Assembly (NCBI GenBank): GCA_002715465.1
Contig: PAYY01000001.1
Span: 135,900 to 199,899 of the forward strand
Direction of reading: 5' to 3'
Length of the DNA stretch: 64,000 nt
DNA from: Fidelibacterota bacterium
GTDB lineage: Bacteria > Marinisomatota > Marinisomatia > Marinisomatales > S15-B10
Shown here: in pieces, positions 26,273 to 34,948 of the stretch
Layout: each line of letters starts with the position of its first letter
How positions within the stretch are numbered: the stretch's first letter is position 1
Translations under genes and position numbers: made by a program
Notes under the pieces: model-generated
Told to the model about the DNA's origin: nothing
The model's input: the letters and a program-made list of their open reading frames with translations, nothing else
Databases searched by the model: none

Positions 26273-26535
26273 AAAAGTTTATTCTTCTTTTTTCCATAAT
26301 TTCAATTTTTTTAATCCCGAAAATTACCACTGCTTGTTCAGTTTGTTTTGGAGTGTCTTCAAATCAATCGATTTCTAAAGGTCTTGATTTAGCAATAATA
26401 ATTCTTATAGGAATTACTGGAACTGTATTAAGTGGTATTGCAACTTTTTTTGTTTATTTAGTAAGAAGAAGTCGGAAAAAAAATAAAATAACATTTAACC
26501 CGAAATCAATCATTAGAGATGAGGATTTCATTTAA
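26269..26535 (+). CDS. Small membrane protein with CSVCFG motif
   Basis: The 88-residue product has a signal-like helix (LLFSIISIFLIPKITTA), then ACSVCFG with a CxxC pair at residues 23-26 just after it, a second helix (AIIILIGITGTVLSGIATFFVYLV) and a basic tail. The CxxC pair would face the periplasm next to the membrane. It overlaps the preceding gene by ATGA and precedes ctaC by 15 bases. Function unknown; a metal-handling or thiol role in CuA/CuB assembly is a guess. Confidence 0.65.
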   Translation: MKKFILLFSIISIFLIPKITTACSVCFGVSSNQSISKGLDLAIIILIGITGTVLSGIATFFVYLVRRSRKKNKITFNPKSIIRDEDFI

Positions 26536-26550
26536 TGAGCCCTTAATATA

Positions 26551-27492
26551 ATGCTAGGAATATTGCGTAATTTCGGTCTTACTGAAGGATATTCTGCCCA
26601 ATCAGCGGCTATGGATAGTGTTCTTTCTTGGGTACATGTCTTAATGCTTATTCTTTTTATTGGTTGGGGTGGATTCTTTTTATATACTCTTTTCCGTTTC
26701 AGAGAAAAGAAAAATCCAAATGCTGATCCAGTTGGTGTTACAAATCATTATTCAACTTATTCAGAAGCTGCTGTAGCTATTTTTGAAATAGCACTTCTTG
26801 TTATTTTCTCTTTTCCTATTTGGATTAATCGGGTCGAAGGTATACCTGATAGGAACGAAACTGAAGTTGTTCGTGTTATTGGACAACAATTTAAATGGAA
26901 TATTCACTATCCAGGAGAAGACGGTATTTTTGGGAGAACAGATGCCAATTTAATTGATGATCAAGCTTTGAATTTTATAGGTCTAGATAAAGAAAGCGAA
27001 GCAGCTAAGGATGATATTGTCCCAGCTCAAGGGCATCTTCATCTCCCTGTAAATAAAAATATTATTCTTGATATTTCAACACGTGATGTCATCCATAGTT
27101 TTGCTATCCCAGTTATGAGAGTTAAACAAGATGCAATCCCAGGTATTCGTATACCAACATGGTTTAAACCAATTAAAATAGGTTCTTGGGAAATTGCCTG
27201 CGCTCAACTTTGTGGTAATAGTCATTATGAAATGAAAGGTTACGTACATGTCCATACGCAAAAAGGTTATTCAACATATATGAAAACTTTAGCTATTGTT
27301 CAAGAAATTGATGATTATGATTATACTTTTGAAGCCGAAAACATCCTAAAAGGAGTCTTAGACTTACTTAAAGAAGGTGATGGTGCAGAAGCTGAAAATT
27401 TAGTTCTTGTTGCTTTAGCCAAAGCCCAAGAGGCGAAAATAGAAAAGTCTAATGCTGGAGATGAGGATGATGACTGGGGTGAGGATTGGTAG
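26551..27492 (+). CDS. ctaC: Cytochrome c oxidase subunit II (CuA)
   Basis: The 313-residue protein has two N-terminal membrane helices and a periplasmic cupredoxin domain with the CuA ligands: His in RDVIHSFAIP and CAQLCGNSHYEM near residue 216. No haem c domain is fused. A helical extension of about 70 residues follows the CuA domain and ends in the acidic tail GDEDDDWGEDW, resembling the tail of the octaheme cytochrome. Unusually, subunit II is encoded after subunits I, III and IV. It receives electrons from cytochrome c. Confidence 0.96.
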   Translation: MLGILRNFGLTEGYSAQSAAMDSVLSWVHVLMLILFIGWGGFFLYTLFRFREKKNPNADPVGVTNHYSTYSEAAVAIFEIALLVIFSFPIWINRVEGIPDRNETEVVRVIGQQFKWNIHYPGEDGIFGRTDANLIDDQALNFIGLDKESEAAKDDIVPAQGHLHLPVNKNIILDISTRDVIHSFAIPVMRVKQDAIPGIRIPTWFKPIKIGSWEIACAQLCGNSHYEMKGYVHVHTQKGYSTYMKTLAIVQEIDDYDYTFEAENILKGVLDLLKEGDGAEAENLVLVALAKAQEAKIEKSNAGDEDDDWGEDW

Positions 27493-27508
27493 CCTAAAAC
27501 TAAAGTAT

Positions 27509-27537
27509 CCACCAGTGAATACAGGTGGTTTTTTCTT
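27509..27537 (+). terminator. Short terminator-like hairpin after ctaC
   Basis: CCACC (27509-27513) and GGTGG (27524-27528) form a 5-bp GC-rich stem with a 10-base loop, followed by a T-run. It overlaps the proposed GTG start of the next gene, so it either attenuates the downstream genes or marks that start as wrong. Confidence 0.5.
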
Positions 27538-29477
27538 TTCCTATATTACAAATAATTATAAAAACAAATAATCATAAATGGTTAAGACGGTATTCAAAGT
27601 TTACCGCTATATCTACTTTATTTTTAATTTTTTTCGGCGGTTTGGTAACTAGTACTGACTCTGGCCTTTCAGTACCTGATTGGCCCAATACTTATGGTGA
27701 ATTTATGTTTACCTTCCCCTTTTCTAAATGGGTGGGTGGAATTTTCTATGAGCACCTTCATAGACTTATTGCCTCCTTTGTAGGGTTTTTAACGTTGTTA
27801 TTATCGATTTTTATTTGGATGTACGACCAAAGGAAATGGATTCATAAATTGGGATGGATTGCATTGACTGCTGTAATTGTTCAAGGGCTTTTAGGTGGTC
27901 TGACGGTAATTTTTTATTTACCTACAATAATTTCAATGACTCATGGTATTTTAGCCCAATCTTTTTTCTGTCTTACAATTGCAATTGCATTCTTTTTATC
28001 AAAAGAGTGGACAAACCCTTCTCCTAGCGATCTCAATTTAATAGATAAGTCCATAGTTAGATGGATTTTATTTTTAACTGGGGTAATTTATTTACAGCTC
28101 ATTTTTGGAGCCTTGATGCGTCATACAGGTTCTGGTTTAGCAGTTTTAGATTTCCCTCTTTCTAATGGTCAAATATTCACTTTACCTAATGATGATATCC
28201 TTTATAATGTGAATGAAGGTCGATTTAACCTTGGTTTAGATTCAGTAACATTAAATCAAATTTTCTTCCATTTAATTCATAGGTTTTGGGCTTTAATAGT
28301 AGTTGCAGTTTCAATGGTATTGACAGTAAAAATACTGAGGTTTCACAGAAAAAATGATTACCTGATAATTCCTATATTATTAATTAATCTACTTTTATTT
28401 ACTCAAATATTGCTTGCAGCATTTGTTATATGGACTACGCGAAATCCAATAATTACTACTCTTCATGTTTGGACTGGTGCTTTACTTCTTGGCTCATCGT
28501 TTTTCTTAAGTCTTAGATCTATAAAACTATTTATTCCTTTAAAATCATTTTGGTGCCTTTTTGAAAAAGAACCAGTTACTGTTATGAAAATTGATAGTCC
28601 TTTGAGTCATATTTCTTCTTTTTGGGAATTATCAAAACCAAGAATTATTTGGTTAGTTCTTGTTGCTACTTTTATTGGTTTTTATCTTGGAAGTGATTGG
28701 ATTGAAAAGTCGATTTTTGAAGATCCATTATTTCTCCTCCATACTATTCTTGGAACAACATTTGTTGCTGCTGGAGCAGGTGTTTTAAATCAGTATCTTG
28801 AAAGAGATCTTGATAAACAAATGAGAAGAACTTCTAATAGACCAATTCCTTCAGGTAGAATTAAACCTAGTATAGCAAGGAAATTCGGCATATTTATTTC
28901 CTCTTTAGGTCTAATTTATTTGCTCGCTGCTGTTAGCTTTTCAGCTGCGTTTATAGGTTTTACAACACTTTTTTTATATCTGATTGTATATACACCACTA
29001 AAAAGACAAACAACTTGGAATACTTTTGTTGGTGCTATTCCAGGAGCCCTTCCTCCTTTAGGGGGTTGGTTAGCAGCAACTGGGGATTTAGAAATTGGTG
29101 GATGGGTTCTTTTTGGTATTCTTTTCTTTTGGCAAATACCCCACTTTTTTGCAATAGCATGGCTTTATAGGAAAGATTACAGACGTCTCGGATTTCAGAT
29201 GTTACCAGTTTTGGAGGGAAAAATGTCTAAGGTATCAATATTTTCTGTAAGTTTTTCTTTTTGTCTTATTGTCTGCACTTCGACTTTAACTTTAATTGAT
29301 CTTGCTGGAGAATTCTTTTTTTGGGGAAGTATTTTTCTTGGGTTGGGATTTTTAGCAATTACAATTGATGCTGCAAGAGGTTGGAATAAAACGAGAGCTA
29401 AACGATTATTGTTTGGCTCAATTATATATCTTCCTCTTCTGCTTTTTATTATGATAATTGATAAAAGTCTTATATAA
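27525..29477 (+). CDS. Fused haem A synthase / haem O synthase (CtaA-CtaB)
   Basis: The 650-residue membrane protein joins two enzymes of haem A biosynthesis. Residues 1-330 are CtaA/COX15 (GGLVTSTDSGLSVPDWPN, EHLHRLIASFVG, HRFWALIVVAV). Residues about 365-650 are the protoheme farnesyltransferase CtaB (NQYLERDLDKQMRRTSNRPI, GAIPGALPPLGGW, RKDYRRLGFQML). The fusion supplies haem A for the oxidase upstream. Start is uncertain: GTG 27525 lies inside the hairpin after ctaC, and no ATG is available before the first helix. Confidence 0.9.
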   Translation: MVFSFPILQIIIKTNNHKWLRRYSKFTAISTLFLIFFGGLVTSTDSGLSVPDWPNTYGEFMFTFPFSKWVGGIFYEHLHRLIASFVGFLTLLLSIFIWMYDQRKWIHKLGWIALTAVIVQGLLGGLTVIFYLPTIISMTHGILAQSFFCLTIAIAFFLSKEWTNPSPSDLNLIDKSIVRWILFLTGVIYLQLIFGALMRHTGSGLAVLDFPLSNGQIFTLPNDDILYNVNEGRFNLGLDSVTLNQIFFHLIHRFWALIVVAVSMVLTVKILRFHRKNDYLIIPILLINLLLFTQILLAAFVIWTTRNPIITTLHVWTGALLLGSSFFLSLRSIKLFIPLKSFWCLFEKEPVTVMKIDSPLSHISSFWELSKPRIIWLVLVATFIGFYLGSDWIEKSIFEDPLFLLHTILGTTFVAAGAGVLNQYLERDLDKQMRRTSNRPIPSGRIKPSIARKFGIFISSLGLIYLLAAVSFSAAFIGFTTLFLYLIVYTPLKRQTTWNTFVGAIPGALPPLGGWLAATGDLEIGGWVLFGILFFWQIPHFFAIAWLYRKDYRRLGFQMLPVLEGKMSKVSIFSVSFSFCLIVCTSTLTLIDLAGEFFFWGSIFLGLGFLAITIDAARGWNKTRAKRLLFGSIIYLPLLLFIMIIDKSLI

Positions 29478-29507
29478 TTATTTCAATTCATACAGAAGGA
29501 ATTTGAT

Positions 29508-30101
29508 ATGAAGTTATTAATTAATAAATACGTTTTGTTTTTTTCTCTTGCGGCATTATTAATTATAGGATTTAGTTTAAATAGTATATTGTCAAAAAAA
29601 TCAATAGAATTACCAATTCTTTCTGAACTAATTGATTTTCAATTAGTGAACCAAAACGGAGAAGTCTTTACAAAAAATGATCTTTTGGGAAAAGTTTGGA
29701 TAGCTGACTTTATATTCACTACTTGTGCTGGGCCATGCCCAATTATGTCAAACCAGTTTTCTGAACTTCAAGTTCGTTATCGCAATTTTAGCAATCTTAA
29801 TCTTCTTTCAATTACAGTAAATCCTGAGTTTGATACTCCGATAGTTTTACGTGAGTATGGAGAACGTTATAGCGCTGATAATGAAAAATGGAAATTTTTG
29901 ACTGGTGAAAAAGAAAACATTCACAAACTAGCGGTAGAAGGATTTAAGATAGGTTCTATCGAAGATCCAATTTTCCACAGCACTCGATTTGTTTTAATTG
30001 ATAGATTTGCAAGAATAAGAGGTTATTATATAAGTTCAGAATTAAAAGAAATGCAGAAGCTTTGGTCAGATGTAGATTTTCTTGCTGAGGAAAAACTATG
30101 A
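29508..30101 (+). CDS. SCO1/SenC family copper chaperone
   Basis: The 197-residue protein has an N-terminal membrane anchor (residues 8-28) and a thioredoxin-like domain with the copper-binding CAGPC (near residue 75) and the conserved His in HSTRFVLIDRF. SCO proteins deliver copper to, or reduce, the CuA site of subunit II in the periplasm. It lies 30 bases after the haem synthase gene behind AGAAGGA and overlaps the DUF420 gene by ATGA, consistent with an oxidase assembly role. Confidence 0.92.
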   Translation: MKLLINKYVLFFSLAALLIIGFSLNSILSKKSIELPILSELIDFQLVNQNGEVFTKNDLLGKVWIADFIFTTCAGPCPIMSNQFSELQVRYRNFSNLNLLSITVNPEFDTPIVLREYGERYSADNEKWKFLTGEKENIHKLAVEGFKIGSIEDPIFHSTRFVLIDRFARIRGYYISSELKEMQKLWSDVDFLAEEKL

Positions 30102-30631
30102 TCAAAGTAAAAAACCGTAGTGATCAACTTTGGCTTAACATAATATATTTCATTTCAATTTTTCTATCATGTGCTGTCGCATTTTTGATTTTAGGTCCAC
30201 GTCCTCAGGGAATGGAGGGTATTGTAAATGTCTCTTTTTTACCAACTATCAATGCTGTACTAAATTCTATCACTACTTTACTATTAATTATAGCATATGT
30301 TTTAATTAAGCAAAAAAAGATTCAGCTTCATAAAAAAACTATGTTGGCTGCCTTTTCTACTTCTACTTTATTTCTTATAACCTATGTTATTTATCACTGG
30401 TTCAAGAGTGGTCCTACCGAATATACTGGAGGATGGCAATCATTTTATTTCTTTATTCTCTTTACACATATTGTTTTAGCTATGATAATTTTGCCGTTAG
30501 CAATGATAACTCTTTATCGTGGATGGACAATGAATATATCTAAACATAAGAAGATTGCGAAAATTACTTTGCCAATTTGGTTATATGTTAGTGTTACAGG
30601 AGTGATTGTATATATAATGCTATATCTTTAA
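30098..30631 (+). CDS. DUF420 membrane protein (oxidase assembly context)
   Basis: The 177-residue protein has four to five membrane helices and the DUF420 pattern: SFLPTINAVLNSITTLLLI, IQLHKKTMLAAFSTSTLFLITYVIYH and THIVLAMIILPLAMITLYRGW. DUF420 (YozB-like) genes commonly sit beside ctaA, ctaB and sco. The conserved histidines in the helices suggest a metal or haem ligand role, but the function is not established. Last gene of the oxidase cluster. Confidence 0.88.
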   Translation: MIKVKNRSDQLWLNIIYFISIFLSCAVAFLILGPRPQGMEGIVNVSFLPTINAVLNSITTLLLIIAYVLIKQKKIQLHKKTMLAAFSTSTLFLITYVIYHWFKSGPTEYTGGWQSFYFFILFTHIVLAMIILPLAMITLYRGWTMNISKHKKIAKITLPIWLYVSVTGVIVYIMLYL

Positions 30632-30658
30632 ATCTATTTATTATTTCTTTAAATCATT

Positions 30659-32941
30659 ATTAAATCATTTTATATAAAAGTCGTTTTTCCAATAATTTTT
30701 CTGGTAACATTTAGATTTGGATTTGGACAGGATATTTATCAGTTAGTAAGAGTATACTATAACAATGCTCAAGAACTAGCGGAAATAGCACGTTCTGGTA
30801 TATCATTGGATCATGTTCGGCATAAGAAAAAAGTATTCATAGAATTACCCCTTGTTGAAATAGAAATACAGACTTTACTTTCTTTAGGCTATAAAATAGA
30901 GATTGTAGAAAAAAACCTTAAGGATTTCTATGAATCTCGGTCCAATCGCTTAAGTCGCTGGCGTGGTAATTTTAAACTTGGTTCAATGGCTGGAAATTAT
31001 ACTTTATCTGAACTTGAGGCTGAGTTAGATACATTGCATATATTATATCCTAGTCTCGTAAGTCAAAAGATGAGTATAGGTAAGTCCCATGAAGGAAGAG
31101 ATATTTGGGCTATTAAAGTATCAGATAACGTAGATTTAAATGAAAACGCAATTATTGAACTAGAACCACTTGTCTTATATACTGGTCTTACTCATGCAAG
31201 AGAACCTTTAAGTATGATGAACTTAATCTATTTTATCAGACATTTATGTGAGAACTATAGTATAAAAAAACTAGAAACTTATTTAGTTGATAATAGGGAA
31301 ATGTGGTTTGTACCATGTGTTAATCCTGATGGTTATGTATATAATGAAAGTATTGCTCCCAATGGTGGAGGGATGCATAGGAAAAATAGGAAAGATACGG
31401 GATGTGGCCAAGAGACTACAAGAGGAGTCGATTTAAATAGAAATTTTGATTTTGCATGGGGAGCTAATGATTTGGGATCAAGTCCTGATCCTTGTTCTCC
31501 AATTTATAGAGGTAAGTCACCTTTTTCAGAGCCAGAGACTTCAGTCCTGAAAGATTTTATGATGTTAAAAAATTTCAAAAATGTTTTGCACTATCATACT
31601 TATACAAATCTTTTAATTCATCCTTACGGAGATGGATCATATCCTTCAGAACCAGATTTTTCAACATTTAAATTTTTAGCTGACAAAATGACTTATTTCA
31701 ATCAATATCATATTGGAACAGGCATTGAAACTGTTGGTTACACGGTAAATGGAGATGCTGTTGATTATTCCTATGTTAATGGTGGCATGATAGCTTTTAC
31801 TCCAGAAATTGGAGATTGGGATGATGGCTTTTGGCCTTCTCCTGATAGAATAGTTTCATTAAGTGAAGAGAATGTATGGTCGAATCTAATGTTTGCTAAT
31901 TATGCGGGAGCAGTAATATCAGTAGATAAGTATTCTTTGGAAGATGAATTTCTTCAACCTGGTGAGAATGCAAATATAGTAGGAACTATAGCAAATCATG
32001 GTCTCAGAGCTAGTTTGGGAACAATAAAAGGAAAAGTTGCGTCGTTAAATAATTTGGTTGTCGTAGATAGTATTGCTGAATGGAATCTCGGTAAATTAGA
32101 AGGACGTCAGGTGTTAGATGATTCATTTAAGATCCCTATAAAAGTAAAAGATACTGCGGCTGAAGGTTGTTTATCTGGTTTAATCTTTCATTTTTTTGAT
32201 AATTATGATGTTTTAACGGATACAATTCCTTTGATAATTGGTCCTTCTTCTATTGTATTTTATGAAGATGGTGAATCAAATATTAATAATTGGCAAACTA
32301 CTGAATGGGGTTTAATTAATGATCCATTTTCTGGATCGAATGCTATAACGGATAGTCCTAGTGGTGATTATCAACCTAATAGCGAAAACATTCTTTATTT
32401 AAAAAAGACTTTGGACCTTTCAAAGATTTCCAATAGTCGAATAGAATTTTGGGCCAAATGGGATATTGAAGAAGATTATGATGGTGTTACTATAGAAGTA
32501 AAAGTGAACAACGGTGAATGGGAATCACTTAGAGGGCAATACACAAATAAAGCATCTGGTGCTGGAAATGGCCAGCCAAAAGGTTCCTTCGTATATGAAG
32601 GGGAACAATCTAAATGGGTAAGAGAGTCAATTTCCTTGTCCCAATTCTCAGGTTTTAAAAATGTAAATTTGAGGTTAGTTCAAAGGTCTGATGAACTTGT
32701 AGAAGGGGATGGATTTATTATGGATGATATTGGAATAATTACACATCCCGAACCAAACCTAATTTCCGGTGATGTTAATGGTGATTGTCTAATCGATATT
32801 TCAGATGCAATTAAACTTATTGATCTAATTTTTATAGATGATAAAATAAATCCTGAAATTACCAGACTAGCAGATTTGAACAATGATTTTCAAATTAATG
32901 TTCTTGATTTAGTAAAATTAGTAAATATAATTCTTAATTAA
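30659..32941 (+). CDS. Secreted M14 zinc carboxypeptidase with C-terminal dockerin-like module
   Basis: The catalytic domain has the M14 ligands HAREP, NPDGYVYN, GVDLNRNFDFAWG, HYHTYTNLLIHPYG and the catalytic Glu in TPEIGDWDD. Next come an immunoglobulin-like segment and a MAM/jelly-roll-like domain. The end has two calcium-loop motifs of a dockerin type I (GDVNGDCLIDISDAIKLI and ADLNNDFQINVLDLVKLV). The frame runs upstream of the first usable start (TTG 30806) through a clear signal peptide (FYIKVVFPIIFLVTFRFGFG), so the true start must be near 30653-30659, where only ATC/ATT codons exist after the stop at 30650. Start coordinate is therefore approximate. Confidence 0.85.
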   Translation: MKSFYIKVVFPIIFLVTFRFGFGQDIYQLVRVYYNNAQELAEIARSGISLDHVRHKKKVFIELPLVEIEIQTLLSLGYKIEIVEKNLKDFYESRSNRLSRWRGNFKLGSMAGNYTLSELEAELDTLHILYPSLVSQKMSIGKSHEGRDIWAIKVSDNVDLNENAIIELEPLVLYTGLTHAREPLSMMNLIYFIRHLCENYSIKKLETYLVDNREMWFVPCVNPDGYVYNESIAPNGGGMHRKNRKDTGCGQETTRGVDLNRNFDFAWGANDLGSSPDPCSPIYRGKSPFSEPETSVLKDFMMLKNFKNVLHYHTYTNLLIHPYGDGSYPSEPDFSTFKFLADKMTYFNQYHIGTGIETVGYTVNGDAVDYSYVNGGMIAFTPEIGDWDDGFWPSPDRIVSLSEENVWSNLMFANYAGAVISVDKYSLEDEFLQPGENANIVGTIANHGLRASLGTIKGKVASLNNLVVVDSIAEWNLGKLEGRQVLDDSFKIPIKVKDTAAEGCLSGLIFHFFDNYDVLTDTIPLIIGPSSIVFYEDGESNINNWQTTEWGLINDPFSGSNAITDSPSGDYQPNSENILYLKKTLDLSKISNSRIEFWAKWDIEEDYDGVTIEVKVNNGEWESLRGQYTNKASGAGNGQPKGSFVYEGEQSKWVRESISLSQFSGFKNVNLRLVQRSDELVEGDGFIMDDIGIITHPEPNLISGDVNGDCLIDISDAIKLIDLIFIDDKINPEITRLADLNNDFQINVLDLVKLVNIILN

Positions 32942-33103
32942 ATAGTGTTGAAACTTGGGATTAACCCGTTGCAAGTGTAGATTAAATTAAATTAATTGTC
33001 TCTTGAGTTTAATGGAAGAAATATGATTATTTTTATTGCAGATCGATTAATGAATATTTGTGAAGTTCACTTAAAACAATTATTGATCAAGTTGAGGTAG
33101 TTA

Positions 33104-33814
33104 ATGCCTAGTTATAAAAAGTTGTCATTAATAGTAGCATTATTAGCACTAGTGATCTTTTATTATGGTTGTGCTGCTCATCCATCAATTGCTGACCATA
33201 CCCTTGAAAAGGGAGAGAAATATTCTGGTTACACACTTTCAACTGAGAATGTATTTCCTGTGTTATTTTATCGATATGGGATTTCAGATGTAAGTGATTT
33301 AGGTTTTCGTCTTGGTGTCCCTATTTATGGATCTGGTTTTGATTACTCAAGGACTCTCTTTGAAAAAGGAAGACAGCGAGATGTATTAAATATTGGGTGG
33401 AGTTATTCTCCAAATTCAAATTATGATTTTACTTATTATAAATTTCGTGATGGTAAAAAAGAAGGCAGTACAATGTATTGGGCATTCAGGACAATGATTA
33501 TACCCAATGGTTCGTACTCTGAAAGTGGTCAAAGTACTCGGATTGGGTTTTTATTAGGGATGTTTCTAAAGAGCAAGTTAGGATTAGAGGTTGGATACTT
33601 CCATGATTTTGCAAGTATGCCACTAACTAAATTATATATAACATCCTGGGATAAATATATAAAAGAAGAAGAAAATCAAGTTAAGTATGGACGGTTTTCA
33701 GTTCCCCATGTATCCCCAGGGGGTTGGCCAACCCAACATTCTCGACTTGTTGGTTTCTCTTTAAGGGCCACTTTTCCATTTGATGGAAAAAAGAATAAAA
33801 CTGAAAAAAAATAG
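33104..33814 (+). CDS. Putative lipoprotein, outer-membrane-like
   Basis: The 236-residue product has a lipoprotein signal: hydrophobic stretch at residues 7-21 and lipobox-like YYGC at 20-23. The body alternates short beta-type strands (DLGFRLGVPIYGSGFDYS, STRIGFLLGMFLKSKLGLEV), suggesting a beta-rich outer-membrane-associated protein. No known family is recognised. It lies 43 bases upstream of the next gene and may share its transcript. Confidence 0.7.
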   Translation: MPSYKKLSLIVALLALVIFYYGCAAHPSIADHTLEKGEKYSGYTLSTENVFPVLFYRYGISDVSDLGFRLGVPIYGSGFDYSRTLFEKGRQRDVLNIGWSYSPNSNYDFTYYKFRDGKKEGSTMYWAFRTMIIPNGSYSESGQSTRIGFLLGMFLKSKLGLEVGYFHDFASMPLTKLYITSWDKYIKEEENQVKYGRFSVPHVSPGGWPTQHSRLVGFSLRATFPFDGKKNKTEKK

Positions 33815-33856
33815 AAGATAAATAGATACTTAACTTTTTATATAATCTATAAAATA

Positions 33857-34948
33857 ATGGTTTCAAATAATGAATCAACTTTATTTGCTTCGCATTTAAT
33901 TCAAGGTGATGAAGAGCAAATTGATAATTTAATTTCAAAAGCAATAGTTAATCCTGAAAATCTTAGAGATTTCTTTAAAGAATTACTATGTTTTTCGGCT
34001 CTATATCAAAGATATTCTTGGTCAATGGATGGAGTTGCATTCCATCCTTTAATTCAGTTAAATGCTCTGAAAAATCTAGCATCTCTTAGACTTAACCAAC
34101 CTTCTAAATTGATTGCAGAAAAGGCAATAGAAATAAGCCAAAAATCAATTAAGTCCAGAATTGATAATGGAGAACTAAATATTAGCGATGATGAATTGAA
34201 TAAACCTTTATTTACTCATGAATTTATTTCGGCTATCAAGAGTGGAGATATTGAAAAAGCAAAAATTGAAGCAAAAAAAATATCAATGGTATCAGATAAT
34301 CCATCTTCAGTTATTGAAATAATTATGGAAATTGGCATTATGAATATGGATGAACTGGGTGCTTTTGTTTATAGTGTTTATAGATCTAGTATCTTCTCTG
34401 GCTCAAAAAATTCCCATGTTTTTATCGCCCTTCTTCTATCTTGTCTAGATAATCGCCAATGGTCCTTTGATATAAAAAGAGAAAATCAACTTTCTGATTT
34501 ATCACTTTTTATGAATTTTGCATTGGAAAATTCCAACTTATCTGAATTAAATCTATTTTCAACTGCAATTCGTTTATGGAATGGAGAATGTGTTCGACAG
34601 ACTAATTTTAGAGAAGGACTTTCTTTTTGGGCAATAAATAGATTTGATGCATTATCTATTGAAGAATCAAAGCGGACATCTTCCATAAATAATTCTAAAA
34701 AAGATATTATTTATTATATAAAAAGTGGAAATGTTCACGATTTGTCTAATGCTCTTATTCGTGCTCAATCAAAAAACGAATGGACATGGCCCGCTAATTT
34801 GGTTGAATTGTGGATTAAGTCATCTAAATCGTTGGATATAAATTTTGATCATCTTGATTCCGTCCAGTCTCTTGCTAAGGGAGCAGATCCTTTTTCCATG
34901 GTGCTTATTGCGAAACGTCTGATAGAGATTAATGGAAGGTCAGTTTGA
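33857..34948 (+). CDS. Uncharacterised helical protein, first gene of a coupled operon
   Basis: The 363-residue protein is not recognised. It has no signal peptide or membrane helix and is predominantly alpha-helical, with repeat-like stretches rich in Ala/Lys/Leu (AEKAIEISQKSIKSRI, DIEKAKIEAKKISMV). Two His/Trp-containing spots stand out: YSWSMDGVAFHPLIQLNAL near residue 55 and WTWPANLVELWIKSS near residue 312. The stop overlaps the next start (TTGA), so it is translated together with the metallo-hydrolase and may act with it. Confidence 0.75.
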   Translation: MVSNNESTLFASHLIQGDEEQIDNLISKAIVNPENLRDFFKELLCFSALYQRYSWSMDGVAFHPLIQLNALKNLASLRLNQPSKLIAEKAIEISQKSIKSRIDNGELNISDDELNKPLFTHEFISAIKSGDIEKAKIEAKKISMVSDNPSSVIEIIMEIGIMNMDELGAFVYSVYRSSIFSGSKNSHVFIALLLSCLDNRQWSFDIKRENQLSDLSLFMNFALENSNLSELNLFSTAIRLWNGECVRQTNFREGLSFWAINRFDALSIEESKRTSSINNSKKDIIYYIKSGNVHDLSNALIRAQSKNEWTWPANLVELWIKSSKSLDINFDHLDSVQSLAKGADPFSMVLIAKRLIEINGRSV

